From contig NZ_JAHFZF010000006.1 of assembly GCF_018619435.1 (NCBI RefSeq), positions 116,296 to 180,295 on the forward strand: a stretch of DNA of 64,000 nt. Reading direction: 5' to 3'. The notes beneath the pieces were generated by a model. That model was given only the letters and a program-made list of their open reading frames with translations, ran no database searches and was not told where the DNA came from. This document shows positions 46,107 through 54,507 of this stretch, in pieces (within the stretch, counting starts at the first letter, position 1; each line of letters opens with the position of its first letter). The position numbers and the translations under genes are program-made. The DNA comes from Rhodoferax sp. U11-2br. Its GTDB lineage: Bacteria > Pseudomonadota > Gammaproteobacteria > Burkholderiales > Burkholderiaceae_C.

Positions 46107-46205
46107 GGCGCTCCTCTCTATGGGCTGCGGGGTGGGTGAAGCGTGTGGGCTGTGAACCATGCTACCTCAGGCGCTTGGACGTTCTGGGGAAACACAGCGG
46201 CAATA

Positions 46206-46272
46206 TGTATGAAAAAACTACAAAGACAGGAGCTGTCTGCCCTTTTATTCAAAGGGCTAGAGGCCTATTTGG
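46206..46272 (+). repeat. Dispersed short repeat upstream of the metX leader
   Basis: ACAGGAGCTGTC is followed by GCCCTTT (46239-46245), loop TATTC, AAAGGGC (46251-46257), then TAGAGGCCTATTT. One of the clearest copies; an intergenic location between the binding lipoprotein and metX. Confidence 0.8.
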
Positions 46273-46339
46273 CATCCAACATCACAAAGGCTGGCCTGGC
46301 ACGGCGCACGGCCAAGCCGGGCTGGCCGGACGGTCTGGT

Positions 46340-46345
46340 TATACT
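46340..46345 (+). promoter_or_regulatory. Candidate -10 element of metX
   Basis: TATACT with a TG two bases upstream, placed so that transcription would begin at about 46351, the first base of the SAM aptamer. No clear -35 hexamer. Confidence 0.45.
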
Positions 46346-46350
46346 GTTGT

Positions 46351-46402
46351 TGCGCCGATTTGCCAGAATTGCGGGCGCTTAACAAATACCGCTAAAGATG
46401 TC
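46351..46402 (+). ncRNA. SAM-II-like S-adenosylmethionine riboswitch
   Basis: GCGCC (46352-46356) pairs with GGCGC (46374-46378). The first loop has GATTTG and ATTGC, and the 3' part reads TTAACAAATACCGCTAAAG. These match, in order and spacing, the SAM-II consensus (GAUUU, AUUGC, second P1 strand, UGAUAAAU, GCUAAA). It lies directly upstream of metX, the classic target. SAM-V, a relative with the same core, is the alternative. Identification is from memory of the motif. Confidence 0.75.
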
Positions 46403-46406
46403 AGCC

Positions 46407-46441
46407 AACCCGGTTTTGCCTTTAGCGCTACCGGGTTTTTT
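46407..46441 (+). terminator. Intrinsic terminator abutting the metX start codon
   Basis: AACCCGGT (46407-46414) and ACCGGGTT (46430-46437) form a perfect 8-bp stem ending in a TTTTTT run, five bases before the metX ATG. Its loop contains CTTTAGCG (46420-46427), exactly complementary to CGCTAAAG (46390-46397) of the aptamer, giving an antiterminator. Confidence 0.7.
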
Positions 46442-46446
46442 CATTC

Positions 46447-47613
46447 ATGCAACTGATCGCTACCCCCCAGTCGATGTCATTTGCGGCCGCCTTGCCCCTG
46501 CAAAGCGGCGCCAGTCTGCGCAACTACGCGCTGAGTTACGAGACCTATGGCACTTTGAACGCGGCCAAGTCCAACGCGGTGCTGGTCTGCCACGCGCTCA
46601 ACGCCTCGCACCATGTGGCCGGGGTTTACGCGGGCCAGGCCAAGTCCGAGGGCTGGTGGGACAACATGATCGGCCCGGGCAAGCCGCTCGATACCAATAA
46701 ATTTTTCGTCATCGGCGTCAACAACCTGGGCTCCTGTTTTGGCTCGACCGGGCCGATGCACATCAACCCCGACACCGGCCAGGTCTATGGCGCAGACTTC
46801 CCGGTGGTCACCGTCGAAGACTGGGTCAACGCCCAGGCCCGGCTGCTCGACGCTTTGGGCATCCAGACCCTGGCTGCGGTGATGGGTGGCAGCCTGGGCG
46901 GCATGCAAACCCTGAGCTGGACACTGCAATACCCCGACCGGGTGCGCCACGCCCTGGTGATTGCCAGCGCGCCGAATCTGACGGCCGAGAACATCGCTTT
47001 CAACGAGGTAGCGCGGCGCGCCATCGTGACCGACCCCGACTTCCACGGCGGGCACTTCTACCAGCACGGCACCGTGCCCAAACGCGGCCTGCGTATTGCC
47101 CGCATGATCGGCCACATTACCTACCTCAGTGACGATGTGATGAACGAGAAGTTTGGCCGTCAGCTGCGCGACGCGGTACTGGCGCAGGCCAACAACACCG
47201 CTGGCGACCTGGATGCCGGGGCCTACAAATACAGCACGCAAGACGTCGAGTTCCAGATCGAGAGTTACCTGCGTTACCAGGGCGACAAGTTTGCCGAATA
47301 CTTCGACGCCAACACCTACCTGCTGATCACTCGGGCGCTGGACTACTTTGACCCGGCGCGCGCCTACGGCGGCAACCTGAGCCTGGCGTTGGGGCGTGCC
47401 AAAGCCAAATTCCTGCTGGTGAGTTTCACCACCGACTGGCGTTTTTCACCCAAACGCAGCCGCGAGATTGTCAAGGCCTTGCTGGACAACCAGCGCGAGG
47501 TGAGTTACGCCGAGATCAGCGCACGCCATGGCCATGATGCCTTTTTGCTCGATGACCCTCGCTACATGGACGTTGTTCGCTCTTATTTTGAAAGCATGGA
47601 GGTGTCAGCATGA
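46447..47613 (+). CDS. metX: Homoserine O-acyltransferase (MetX)
   Basis: Activates homoserine for methionine synthesis using acetyl- or succinyl-CoA; which donor is used in betaproteobacteria varies and cannot be settled here. 388 aa alpha/beta hydrolase fold. Nucleophile Ser149 in MGGSLGGMQ, Asp in [10 protein letters not shown], His in [20 protein letters not shown]-like entry [15 protein letters not shown] is typical. ATG 46447 fits the family N-terminus (LIATPQ) although no ribosome binding site is visible. The gene is preceded by a SAM riboswitch and terminator and overlaps metW by 4 bases. Confidence 0.94.
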   Translation: MQLIATPQSMSFAAALPLQSGASLRNYALSYETYGTLNAAKSNAVLVCHALNASHHVAGVYAGQAKSEGWWDNMIGPGKPLDTNKFFVIGVNNLGSCFGSTGPMHINPDTGQVYGADFPVVTVEDWVNAQARLLDALGIQTLAAVMGGSLGGMQTLSWTLQYPDRVRHALVIASAPNLTAENIAFNEVARRAIVTDPDFHGGHFYQHGTVPKRGLRIARMIGHITYLSDDVMNEKFGRQLRDAVLAQANNTAGDLDAGAYKYSTQDVEFQIESYLRYQGDKFAEYFDANTYLLITRALDYFDPARAYGGNLSLALGRAKAKFLLVSFTTDWRFSPKRSREIVKALLDNQREVSYAEISARHGHDAFLLDDPRYMDVVRSYFESMEVSA

Positions 47614-48191
47614 GTGTCAGTGTGGTTGGCCAGGCCCTGGCCGAACTAGTGCCTGAGGGCGCACGTGTGCTCGACTTGGGCTGTGGTGACGGTGCTTTGC
47701 TGGCGCATTTACAAGCCACCCGTGGCTGCACCGGCTACGGCATCGAGATTGACGATGCCAATGTACTGGCCTGTGTGCAACGCGGTGTCAACGTCATCCA
47801 GCTCAACCTGGACGAAGGTTTGTCGATGTTCGAGGACGCCTCATTCGACGTGGTGCTGCAGATCGACACCTTGCAGAACCTGCGCAATGCCGAGGTGATG
47901 CTGCGCGAGACGGTGCGTGTGGGCCAGCTCGGCATCGTCGCCTTCCCCAACTTTGCGCATTGGCCCAACCGCCTGAGTGTGCTGCGCGGGCGCATGCCGG
48001 TGACCCGGCGCCTGCCCTACCAGTGGTACGACACGCCCAACATCCGCGTCGGCACCCACGCTGATCTGGGCTTGCTGGCACGCGCCTGTGGCTTGAAGGT
48101 GGTCGACAGCTTTGGCATCCAGGACGGCGAGGTGTTACGTTTTGCACCCAACCTGCTGGCAGGCACCTCGGTCTACAAGCTCACCCGTTAG
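47610..48191 (+). CDS. metW: MetW methionine biosynthesis protein
   Basis: 193 aa protein with a class I methyltransferase fold; required with MetX for full homoserine acylation in several proteobacteria. SAM-binding motif I is [15 protein letters not shown]. MetW-specific segments are [31 protein letters not shown] and [24 protein letters not shown] overlap with metX makes it co-translated and under the same SAM riboswitch. Confidence 0.95.
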   Translation: MSVSVVGQALAELVPEGARVLDLGCGDGALLAHLQATRGCTGYGIEIDDANVLACVQRGVNVIQLNLDEGLSMFEDASFDVVLQIDTLQNLRNAEVMLRETVRVGQLGIVAFPNFAHWPNRLSVLRGRMPVTRRLPYQWYDTPNIRVGTHADLGLLARACGLKVVDSFGIQDGEVLRFAPNLLAGTSVYKLTR

Positions 48192-48330
48192 ACCTTTCCC
48201 TCCGTTGGTGGCCTGGCGCACTGGCGCAAGCGCCCGTCTTGCTCCAAAATGGCTTGACCAGGGCAACTTGGCCTGCGATGTGGCCAAGCTGTCCCCAACC
48301 CATTGATCTTGTCAAACGGAACCCCTTGCC

Positions 48331-49452
48331 ATGCCTCACACCCACGCCACCTTGTTCAATCCCGTGCACGCAGGTGACCTGCACCTGGCCAACCGCATCG
48401 TGATGGCGCCGCTCACCCGCAACCGCGCACCGGACGCCATCCCAACCCCGCTGATGGCCGAGTACTACGCCCAACGCGCCAGCGCCGGGCTGATCATCAC
48501 CGAGGCCACCGCGATCAGCCACCAAGGTCAGGGCTACGCTGACGTGCCCGGCCTGTACGGCAGCGAGCAGATCGATGGCTGGAAACAGGTCACCAAACGG
48601 GTACACGCTGCGGGCGGCAAGATCGTGGTGCAGCTCTGGCATGTCGGGCGCATCTCCCACACCAGCCTGCAACCCAACAGCGGTTCGCCCGTGGCCCCGT
48701 CAGCGATCCGCGCCAATGCCAAGACGGTTCTGATCACCGACGGGGTGCCGACCTTTGTCGACACCTCCGAGCCGCGTGCGTTACAAGCCTATGAGCTGCC
48801 CGACATCGTGCACACCTACGCCGCCGCCGCCCGCAACGCGGTGGAAACCGCCGGTTTCGACGGGGTGGAGATCCACGCTGCCAACGGCTACCTGCTCGAC
48901 CAATTCTTGAAAAGCGGCTCCAACATCCGCCGTGACGACTTCGGTGGCAGCATCGAAAACCGCGCCCGGCTGGTGCTCGAAGTGGTGCGCGCCGTCACCG
49001 GGGCCATTGGCGCCGGGCGCGTTGGCATCCGCCTGTCGCCGGTGACCCCGGCCAACGACGCATTTGACCCCGATCCGCAGCCGCTGTTTGACTACCTGGT
49101 GCGTGAGCTGGCGGGCTTCGGGCTGGCCTATGTGCACATCATCGAAGGCGCCACCGGTGGCCCGCGCGAGCTCTCAGACCGCCCGTTTGACTACACCGGC
49201 CTGCGCCGCGCCTACCGTGCGGCCGGTGGCAAAGGCGCCTGGATGGTCAACAACGGCCTGGACAAGGCGCTGGCCGAACAAGCGGTGCGTGAAGGCGCCG
49301 ACCTGATTGCCTTTGGCCGCGCCTACATTGCCAACCCCGACCTGGTGGAGCGCCTGCGCCACAGCAGCGCGCTCAATGAAGGTGACCGCAACACCTACTA
49401 CGGTGGTGGCGCCAAGGGCTACACCGACTACCCCACACTCGAGCAGCGCTGA
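48331..49452 (+). CDS. Old Yellow Enzyme family alkene reductase (NemA-like)
   Basis: FMN-dependent NAD(P)H reductase of activated alkenes, N-ethylmaleimide or nitrate esters. 373 aa TIM barrel. LANRIVMAPLTRNRAPD is the FMN-binding start; KIVVQLWHVGRISH carries the H..GR region; EIHAANGYLLDQFLKSGSN and NRARLVLEVVRAV are conserved, as is the C-terminal DLIAFGRAYIANPDLVERL. GGA precedes the ATG. Physiological substrate unknown. Confidence 0.92.
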   Translation: MPHTHATLFNPVHAGDLHLANRIVMAPLTRNRAPDAIPTPLMAEYYAQRASAGLIITEATAISHQGQGYADVPGLYGSEQIDGWKQVTKRVHAAGGKIVVQLWHVGRISHTSLQPNSGSPVAPSAIRANAKTVLITDGVPTFVDTSEPRALQAYELPDIVHTYAAAARNAVETAGFDGVEIHAANGYLLDQFLKSGSNIRRDDFGGSIENRARLVLEVVRAVTGAIGAGRVGIRLSPVTPANDAFDPDPQPLFDYLVRELAGFGLAYVHIIEGATGGPRELSDRPFDYTGLRRAYRAAGGKGAWMVNNGLDKALAEQAVREGADLIAFGRAYIANPDLVERLRHSSALNEGDRNTYYGGGAKGYTDYPTLEQR

Positions 49453-49485
49453 GCGCAACGGCCACGCCGCCCGCCAACAACGTCC

Positions 49486-50883
49486 ATGGGGCTGCATGAG
49501 CACCAGGCCGCACCGCTTGGCCAGGTGCCGTTTGGCGAGGCCTTGGGCTTCTGGTTCAAACTCGGCTTCATCAGTTTTGGGGGGCCGGCCGGGCAGATTG
49601 CGCTGATGCACCGCACGCTGGTCGAGGACAAACGCTGGATTTCCGAGGCCCGCTTTCTCCACGCACTGAACTACTGCATGCTGCTGCCCGGGCCCGAGGC
49701 GCAGCAACTGGCCACCTACCTCGGCTGGCTGATGCACCGCAGCTGGGGCGGTGTGCTGGCCGGGCTGCTGTTTGTGCTGCCCTCGCTGGCTATCCTGATG
49801 GGGCTGAGCTGGGTCTATGTGGCCTTTGGCACCTTGCCTTGGGTGGCGGGCCTGCTGTATGGCATCAAACCCGCCGTGGCGGCGATTGTGCTGCAGGCAG
49901 TGCACCGCATGGGCAGCCGCACATTAAAAAAACCGGCGCAAGCCCCCGTTTTATGGGCGGTAGCTGCTATGAGTTTTGTGGCCGTGGCCTGGCTCAACGT
50001 GTCTTTTCCGTGGGTGGTGCTGGTGGCGGCACTGACCGGTTGGTTGGCTCAACGCCGGGACATGGACCAGTTTTCCAAAACGCCAAGCCATGGCGGCACG
50101 GCGCAGGCCAGCATCGCACCAGAACAGGCCCACACCGCTTATCTGATTGATGACCACTGCCCCACACCCGAGCACGCCCGTTTCAAACCCTGGCGGCTGG
50201 CCCGGGTGCTGCTGGCGGGTGCGGCGCTGTGGCTGCTGCCAATGGTGCTGCTGGTGGCCTGGCAAGGCTGGAGCGGCACGCTGGCGCAGATGGGCTGGTT
50301 TTTCAGCAAAGCCGCGTTGCTGACCTTCGGTGGCGCCTATGCGGTGCTGCCTTATGTCTATCAGGGCGGTGTGGAACACTTTGGCTGGCTCAGCGGCCCG
50401 CAGATGATGGACGGCCTGGCGCTGGGTGAAACCACGCTCGGCCCGCTGATCATGGTGGTGGCTTTTGTCGGTTTTCTGGGCGGCTGGAGCCAGCAGGTAC
50501 TGGGTCCGCAGGCCCTGCTCGCGGGTGCGCTGTTGGCCGCCACGGTGGTGACCTGGTTCACCTTCTTGCCGTCGTTCATTTTCATCCTGGCCGGTGGCCC
50601 GCTGGTGGAGTCGACCCACGGCAAGCAACACTTCACAGCCCCGTTGACCGCCATCACCGCCTCCGTGGTGGGTGTGATGGCCAGCCTGGCGCTTTTTTTC
50701 TTGGTGCATGTGGCCCAGGGCAGCGGGGCCAAAAGCCTGTGGGGCGTGATGGTCGACCTGCCCGCCTTGACCCTGGCGGCACTGGCTGCGCTGGCGCTGT
50801 TGCGCTACAAGCTGGGCATGCTACGGGTGATGGCCGCGTGCGCCGTAGCCGGGCTGGCCTTGAAGTTGACCGGCTGCTGCTGA
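49486..50883 (+). CDS. chrA: Chromate ion transporter ChrA (long chain)
   Basis: Exports chromate (CHR family). 465 aa with two homologous CHR domains. The first has FISFGGPAGQIALMHRTLVE and LPGPEAQQLATYLGW, the second has LLTFGGAYAVLPYVYQGGVE and GETTLGPLIMVVAFVGFLGG. About 10-12 membrane helices. Residues about 149-164 (KPAQAPVLWAVAAMSF), between helices of the first half, come from a repeat copy. No chrB regulator is adjacent. Convergent with terC. Confidence 0.93.
   Translation: MGLHEHQAAPLGQVPFGEALGFWFKLGFISFGGPAGQIALMHRTLVEDKRWISEARFLHALNYCMLLPGPEAQQLATYLGWLMHRSWGGVLAGLLFVLPSLAILMGLSWVYVAFGTLPWVAGLLYGIKPAVAAIVLQAVHRMGSRTLKKPAQAPVLWAVAAMSFVAVAWLNVSFPWVVLVAALTGWLAQRRDMDQFSKTPSHGGTAQASIAPEQAHTAYLIDDHCPTPEHARFKPWRLARVLLAGAALWLLPMVLLVAWQGWSGTLAQMGWFFSKAALLTFGGAYAVLPYVYQGGVEHFGWLSGPQMMDGLALGETTLGPLIMVVAFVGFLGGWSQQVLGPQALLAGALLAATVVTWFTFLPSFIFILAGGPLVESTHGKQHFTAPLTAITASVVGVMASLALFFLVHVAQGSGAKSLWGVMVDLPALTLAALAALALLRYKLGMLRVMAACAVAGLALKLTGCC
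49930..49977 (-). repeat. Dispersed short repeat, copy inside chrA
   Basis: AAGCCCCCGTTTTATGGGCG followed by GTAGCTGCTATGAGTTT: the AGCTGCTAT arm and GCCC/GGGC hairpin of the repeat. It is read in a different codon phase from the leuS, mnmE and SDR copies. Confidence 0.55.
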
Positions 50884-50908
50884 GCTGACGCAAAGCCAGC
50901 CAGTTGCC

Positions 50909-51646
50909 TTAGCTGCGTGCCTGGCGCTTAGTGCGCGCGCGGATGTTGAGCGCCTCCACCGTCAGTGAAAACAACATGGCCACGTAGACATAGGCCTTGG
51001 GCACATGCACGTCAAAGGCCTCGGCCACCAGCAGTGTGCCGACCATGGTCAGGAAGGCCAGTGCCAGCACCTTGATCGAGGGATGTTTGTCAACAAATTC
51101 ACCAATCGGTTTGGCGGCAAACATCATCACCGCCACCGAGGCGATCACCGCCGCCACCATCACACCGATGTTGTCGACCATGCCCACCGCTGTGATCACC
51201 GAGTCCAGCGAAAACACGATGTCGACCACACCAATTTGCACAATCGTGCCCCAGAATATCCCGGCACCGGCTTTGACACTGTCCACACCGGACTGGGTTT
51301 CGTTGCTCTCCTGGGCTTCCACTTCCATGAAAATCTCGTGCGAGGCCTTGTAAAGCAGAAACAGGCCACCACCGAGCAAAATCAGGTCACGACCACTGAT
51401 CTCCTGCCCCAGCACGGTCAGCAGTGGCTCGGTCAGTGTCATCACCCAGGCCAGGCTGAACAGCAGCGCAATCCGCGACACCATGGCGAAGGCCAGACCC
51501 AGGCGGCGCGCCAGGTCACGCTTCTCGGGCGGCAGGCGCCCCACCAGGATGCTGATGAAAATGATGTTGTCGATGCCCAGCACAATCTCCAGTGCGGCAA
51601 GCATGAAGAAGGCAATCCAAGTGTTCGGGTCGGTCAGTAGTTCCAT
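50909..51646 (-). CDS. TerC family membrane protein
   Basis: 245 aa with about seven membrane helices. Characteristic sequences: IAFFMLAALEIVLGIDNIIF with the conserved Asp, and IVQIGVVDIVFSLDSVITAV with the second acidic site. Family members (TerC, Alx, MeeF/MeeY) are linked to tellurite resistance and to manganese export during exoenzyme metalation. No ter operon genes are near, so the Mn-related role is as likely as tellurite. Confidence 0.9.
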   Translation of the reverse strand: MELLTDPNTWIAFFMLAALEIVLGIDNIIFISILVGRLPPEKRDLARRLGLAFAMVSRIALLFSLAWVMTLTEPLLTVLGQEISGRDLILLGGGLFLLYKASHEIFMEVEAQESNETQSGVDSVKAGAGIFWGTIVQIGVVDIVFSLDSVITAVGMVDNIGVMVAAVIASVAVMMFAAKPIGEFVDKHPSIKVLALAFLTMVGTLLVAEAFDVHVPKAYVYVAMLFSLTVEALNIRARTKRQARS

Positions 51647-51739
51647 GGGGCGGGTCGCTAGAGGTAAAAACTCGTGGAGTCTAGCGAGACCGACAAAATA
51701 CCCATAACTTGTGTGTTTTGTGCGGTCCGGCCACCGCCA

Positions 51740-52243
51740 TCAGCTGGGTTGCCAGGTCTGGAGGTCCAGCTCCAGAAAATGGGTGCCCTGGATCGGGTTG
51801 TACACATACGCAGGCACCGGCACAAAACCCATGGAAGCGTAGAGCGCCCGCGCGGCAGCCATGCCCGGCAACGTGTCAAGCCGGATGGCCCGGTAACCGC
51901 TTTCCAGGGCCGCGACACAGATGGCCTGCGCCAGCCGCCGCCCCAGATGCCGGCCACGTGCCACCGGGCGCAGGTACAGGCGCTTCATTTCACACAGACC
52001 GTCTTCCAGCGGGCGCAGGCCGACACAACCCAGCGTCTGGCCGTCGGCCCAAGCCAGCAGCAGACGACCCTGGGGTGCGGCGTAGGCGCCAGGCAAACCG
52101 GCCAGCTCGGCCTCGAAGTCCTGGAAACACAGACTGACACCCAGGCTGGCCTGGTACTCACGCAGCATCTCGCGCACCAGACTCAGGTGCTCTGGTAACC
52201 GGGCGTCGCAGATGTCGGACTCAGGCCGCTGCGCCGTGCTCAT
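51740..52243 (-). CDS. GNAT family N-acetyltransferase
   Basis: 167 aa. Acetyl-CoA-binding region LYLRPVARGRHLGRRLAQAI (motif A, RGxxxGRR) and a C-terminal motif RALYASMGFVPVPAYVYNP. MLREYQASLGVSLCFQDFEA is the usual start of this small subgroup. The ATG at 52243 overlaps the stop of the bacteriohemerythrin gene (ATGA), so the two are one transcript. Substrate unknown. Confidence 0.87.
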   Translation of the reverse strand: MSTAQRPESDICDARLPEHLSLVREMLREYQASLGVSLCFQDFEAELAGLPGAYAAPQGRLLLAWADGQTLGCVGLRPLEDGLCEMKRLYLRPVARGRHLGRRLAQAICVAALESGYRAIRLDTLPGMAAARALYASMGFVPVPAYVYNPIQGTHFLELDLQTWQPS

Positions 52244-52722
52244 TTGAGGCCGAACAAACGGGCAAAAAACCCGCCTGGTTTGGGCGGCGGCTGGGGCGCC
52301 ACCGGCGCGCTGGAGACCGGATGACCAAGGAGCCATTTGCCGAAGCGCAGGTCGTGCGTCATGATGTGACCAATCAGCCATTTGTTGAGGAACTTGCGCA
52401 AATCCTGCACCCGATCTTCGGTCCAGGCCTGGTCGCTGCCCAGAAATTCAGCCACCTGGGCGGCAAATTCCTCATGCAACTTCAGATGCTGCTCAAACGC
52501 CGGGTAACCGCTTTTTTCCATCAACGCCTGCTCGTTGGAAAAGTGTGTGACCACATAGTTCAGCAATTCGTCCACGGTGTGGTCGACCGACGCCAGGTTG
52601 AGCGCGCGCACCAGGGTGAACAGCTGTCGGTGCTCCTGATCGACCTGGTCGATGCCGATCTTGAACCCGTCGCGCCATTCGATCACGAACGGCGCTCTCG
52701 TGGGGGTTGTCTCTGGTGCCAT
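52240..52722 (-). CDS. Bacteriohemerythrin
   Basis: Non-heme di-iron oxygen-binding protein, 160 aa. All seven iron ligands are present: His31 (VDQEHRQLF), His60 and Glu64 (HFSNE), His79 and His83 (HLKLH), His119 and Asp124 (HIMTHD). A proline-rich tail ends GGFFARLFGLK, an amphipathic basic end. GGAAGGGG precedes ATG 52722; a much longer in-frame extension upstream shows no family similarity and is rejected. Possible roles are oxygen sensing or delivery. Confidence 0.93.
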   Translation of the reverse strand: MAPETTPTRAPFVIEWRDGFKIGIDQVDQEHRQLFTLVRALNLASVDHTVDELLNYVVTHFSNEQALMEKSGYPAFEQHLKLHEEFAAQVAEFLGSDQAWTEDRVQDLRKFLNKWLIGHIMTHDLRFGKWLLGHPVSSAPVAPQPPPKPGGFFARLFGLK

Positions 52723-52927
52723 GAAAAATGCCCCTTCCAACGAACACGTGTGATGGGCAAATGCTACCTCAGAGCGGCGGCGATCACGCTGAGAACTCGC
52801 ACCATTTTCCCATTCATATCGGCGCAGCGGGGTCGGCCAACGCGGCAAAATAGCCGCCTGTCCCGCCATCCACTGTTCTGCACCAGCAGCCAACAGATGC
52901 CCGCACCCTGCGCAGCACTTCACCACC

Positions 52928-53506
52928 ATGATCGACCCCCTGCTTCTGCCCCTGCCAACCACGCTTGAAACCGAGCGCCTGCTGATCCGGGTGCCGAAGG
53001 AGGGCGATGGCCCGGCCCTGCATGCGGCTGTCTGCGAGTCCTTGCCAGAACTCCGGCAATTTCTGAGCGCCCTGCCCTGGGTGGCCAACCCGACCACCCC
53101 CGAGGACGCCGAAATCCGCAGCCGCACCGGTGCGGCCCACTTTGTGATGCGCACCCATCAGCCTTTTCATCTGTTCGAGAAGTCGACCGGCCAGCTGCTG
53201 GGCGGCGCGGGCCTGTTACGCACCGTCTGGGAAACACCCAAGACCGAGGTCGGTTATTGGGTTCGCAGTTCGTGTGCGGGCCGGGGCTACGCCCGGGAGG
53301 CGGTGCTGGCGCTGGTGGACTACGCCTTCAGCCAGATGCAGGTGGCCCGGGTCGAGCTGATTGCCGACGAGGCCAACCTGGCCTCACGCCGGGTGGCTGA
53401 GCGCTGTTTGTTTGAACTCGAAGGCATCCTGCGCCAGGACCGCCGCGCCACCGACGGCAGCCTGCGCAACACCTGTGTCTACGCCCGAGTTCGGCCAGCG
53501 CCCTGA
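52928..53506 (+). CDS. GNAT acetyltransferase, RimJ/RimL-like
   Basis: 192 aa. LETERLLIRVPKEGDGPAL is the standard start of RimJ/RimL-type enzymes; VGYWVRSSCAGRGYAREAVL carries the acetyl-CoA loop, and ELIADEANLASRRVAERCLF the later conserved block. It may acetylate protein N-termini or small molecules. Divergent from the hemerythrin gene across 205 bases in which I see no recognisable site; convergent with the epimerase. Confidence 0.88.
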   Translation: MIDPLLLPLPTTLETERLLIRVPKEGDGPALHAAVCESLPELRQFLSALPWVANPTTPEDAEIRSRTGAAHFVMRTHQPFHLFEKSTGQLLGGAGLLRTVWETPKTEVGYWVRSSCAGRGYAREAVLALVDYAFSQMQVARVELIADEANLASRRVAERCLFELEGILRQDRRATDGSLRNTCVYARVRPAP

Positions 53507-53535
53507 GGCGTTGGTTGCCGGGTCACTCTGAGCTT

Positions 53536-54435
53536 TTAGGCGACCGAGATGGTCGCTGCCAGTGTGTGGACGCCGCCAGCCGGGATGCTGATGCTGTCCG
53601 GGCCGGCGTTGCAGGTTTCCACACACACCATCTGGCGGTGTTCACCGGCAGCCATGTCGACGATGTTTTTTTCCTTTTCTGACCAGGGGTTCCAGACCAC
53701 GGTGCTGGCGCTGCCCTGTTTGGCAATGCGGATGCGGCGGCCTGTCACGCCGTCCACAATCACGCTGTCGGCCTTGGTGTCGGTGTAGATGCGGTCGGTT
53801 TCGCCGGTGAACACCACGTCACCGTCTTGCTGGCAGACGGCAAAGTTTTGCACCTTGTTGATGTAGCTGCCACCGGCCAGGCCCTGCACCGTGGTCTGGT
53901 TGATGTCGCTGGTGGCAAAGTAAGTGTGCAAAGCCTGGTTGATGCTCAACGGTGTCGCGCCTGTGTTGCGGGTGGTCAGTGCGATGGTCAGCGTGCTGCC
54001 GACGGTGATCACCAGCTCCAGGTCAAAAGCAAAATCCCACAGCGCGCGGGTGCTGGCGTCGTCGCTGATGCCCAGACGCAGCACCAGCTGGCCGCTGGCA
54101 TCGAGCTCAGCACCACGCACTTGCCAGACCATGGTGCGCACAAAGCCGTGCATGGGTTTGTCGGCCAACGGGCCAAACCAAGGCCAGCACAGTGGCACAC
54201 CACCACGCACCGGTTTGCCCAGTTCAAAAATCGCCGCTTTGGAGACCCAGATCACCGGCGCCTGCCCGGCCGGTTGCCAGCTCAGCACATGGGCGCCGTG
54301 TAACGCGACGCTGGCGGTGGCCAGAGGGGTGCTGATTTCGGCCACCGGCAGGCCGGGCACAGCCTCGGTGAAACGCAGGCTGTTGCCCAGCGCAAAAGTG
54401 GTGTTGAGGGTGGAGAGTGTTTGTGTCATGGTCAT
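53536..54435 (-). CDS. D-hexose-6-phosphate mutarotase (YeaD-like aldose 1-epimerase)
   Basis: 299 aa beta-sandwich epimerase interconverting alpha and beta anomers of hexose phosphates. Typical motifs: ALHGAHVLSWQPAGQAPVIW, KPVRGGVPLCWPWFGP, HGFVRTMVW, and INQALHTYFATSDINQTTVQ with the catalytic His; VWNPWSEKEKNIVDMAAGEH near the end. A second ATG two codons in is an equally possible start. Confidence 0.9.
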   Translation of the reverse strand: MTMTQTLSTLNTTFALGNSLRFTEAVPGLPVAEISTPLATASVALHGAHVLSWQPAGQAPVIWVSKAAIFELGKPVRGGVPLCWPWFGPLADKPMHGFVRTMVWQVRGAELDASGQLVLRLGISDDASTRALWDFAFDLELVITVGSTLTIALTTRNTGATPLSINQALHTYFATSDINQTTVQGLAGGSYINKVQNFAVCQQDGDVVFTGETDRIYTDTKADSVIVDGVTGRRIRIAKQGSASTVVWNPWSEKEKNIVDMAAGEHRQMVCVETCNAGPDSISIPAGGVHTLAATISVA

Positions 54436-54465
54436 CGACTCGGGTTGGTAAAATTGTCAAAAAAA

Positions 54466-54507
54466 GGAGCATCTAGCTCAATTTCGATAAGGGCTAGAGG
54501 CCGAAAT
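54466..54507 (+). repeat. Dispersed short repeat forming the 3' end of the hydrolase gene
   Basis: GAGCATCTAGCTC, then TCGATAAGGGCTAGAGGCC. On the minus strand this encodes the last residues (ASSPYRN) and the stop codon (54478-54480) of the alpha/beta hydrolase. Confidence 0.75.

Noticed and set aside
44802..46139. 445-codon open frame antisense to the binding lipoprotein
   Set aside because: Composition of a reverse-frame shadow; the opposite strand encodes a complete lipoprotein with signal peptide.
52723..53154. N-terminal extension of the hemerythrin frame
   Set aside because: It runs antisense through the acetyltransferase gene, shows no family similarity, and a strong ribosome binding site precedes the internal ATG at 52722.
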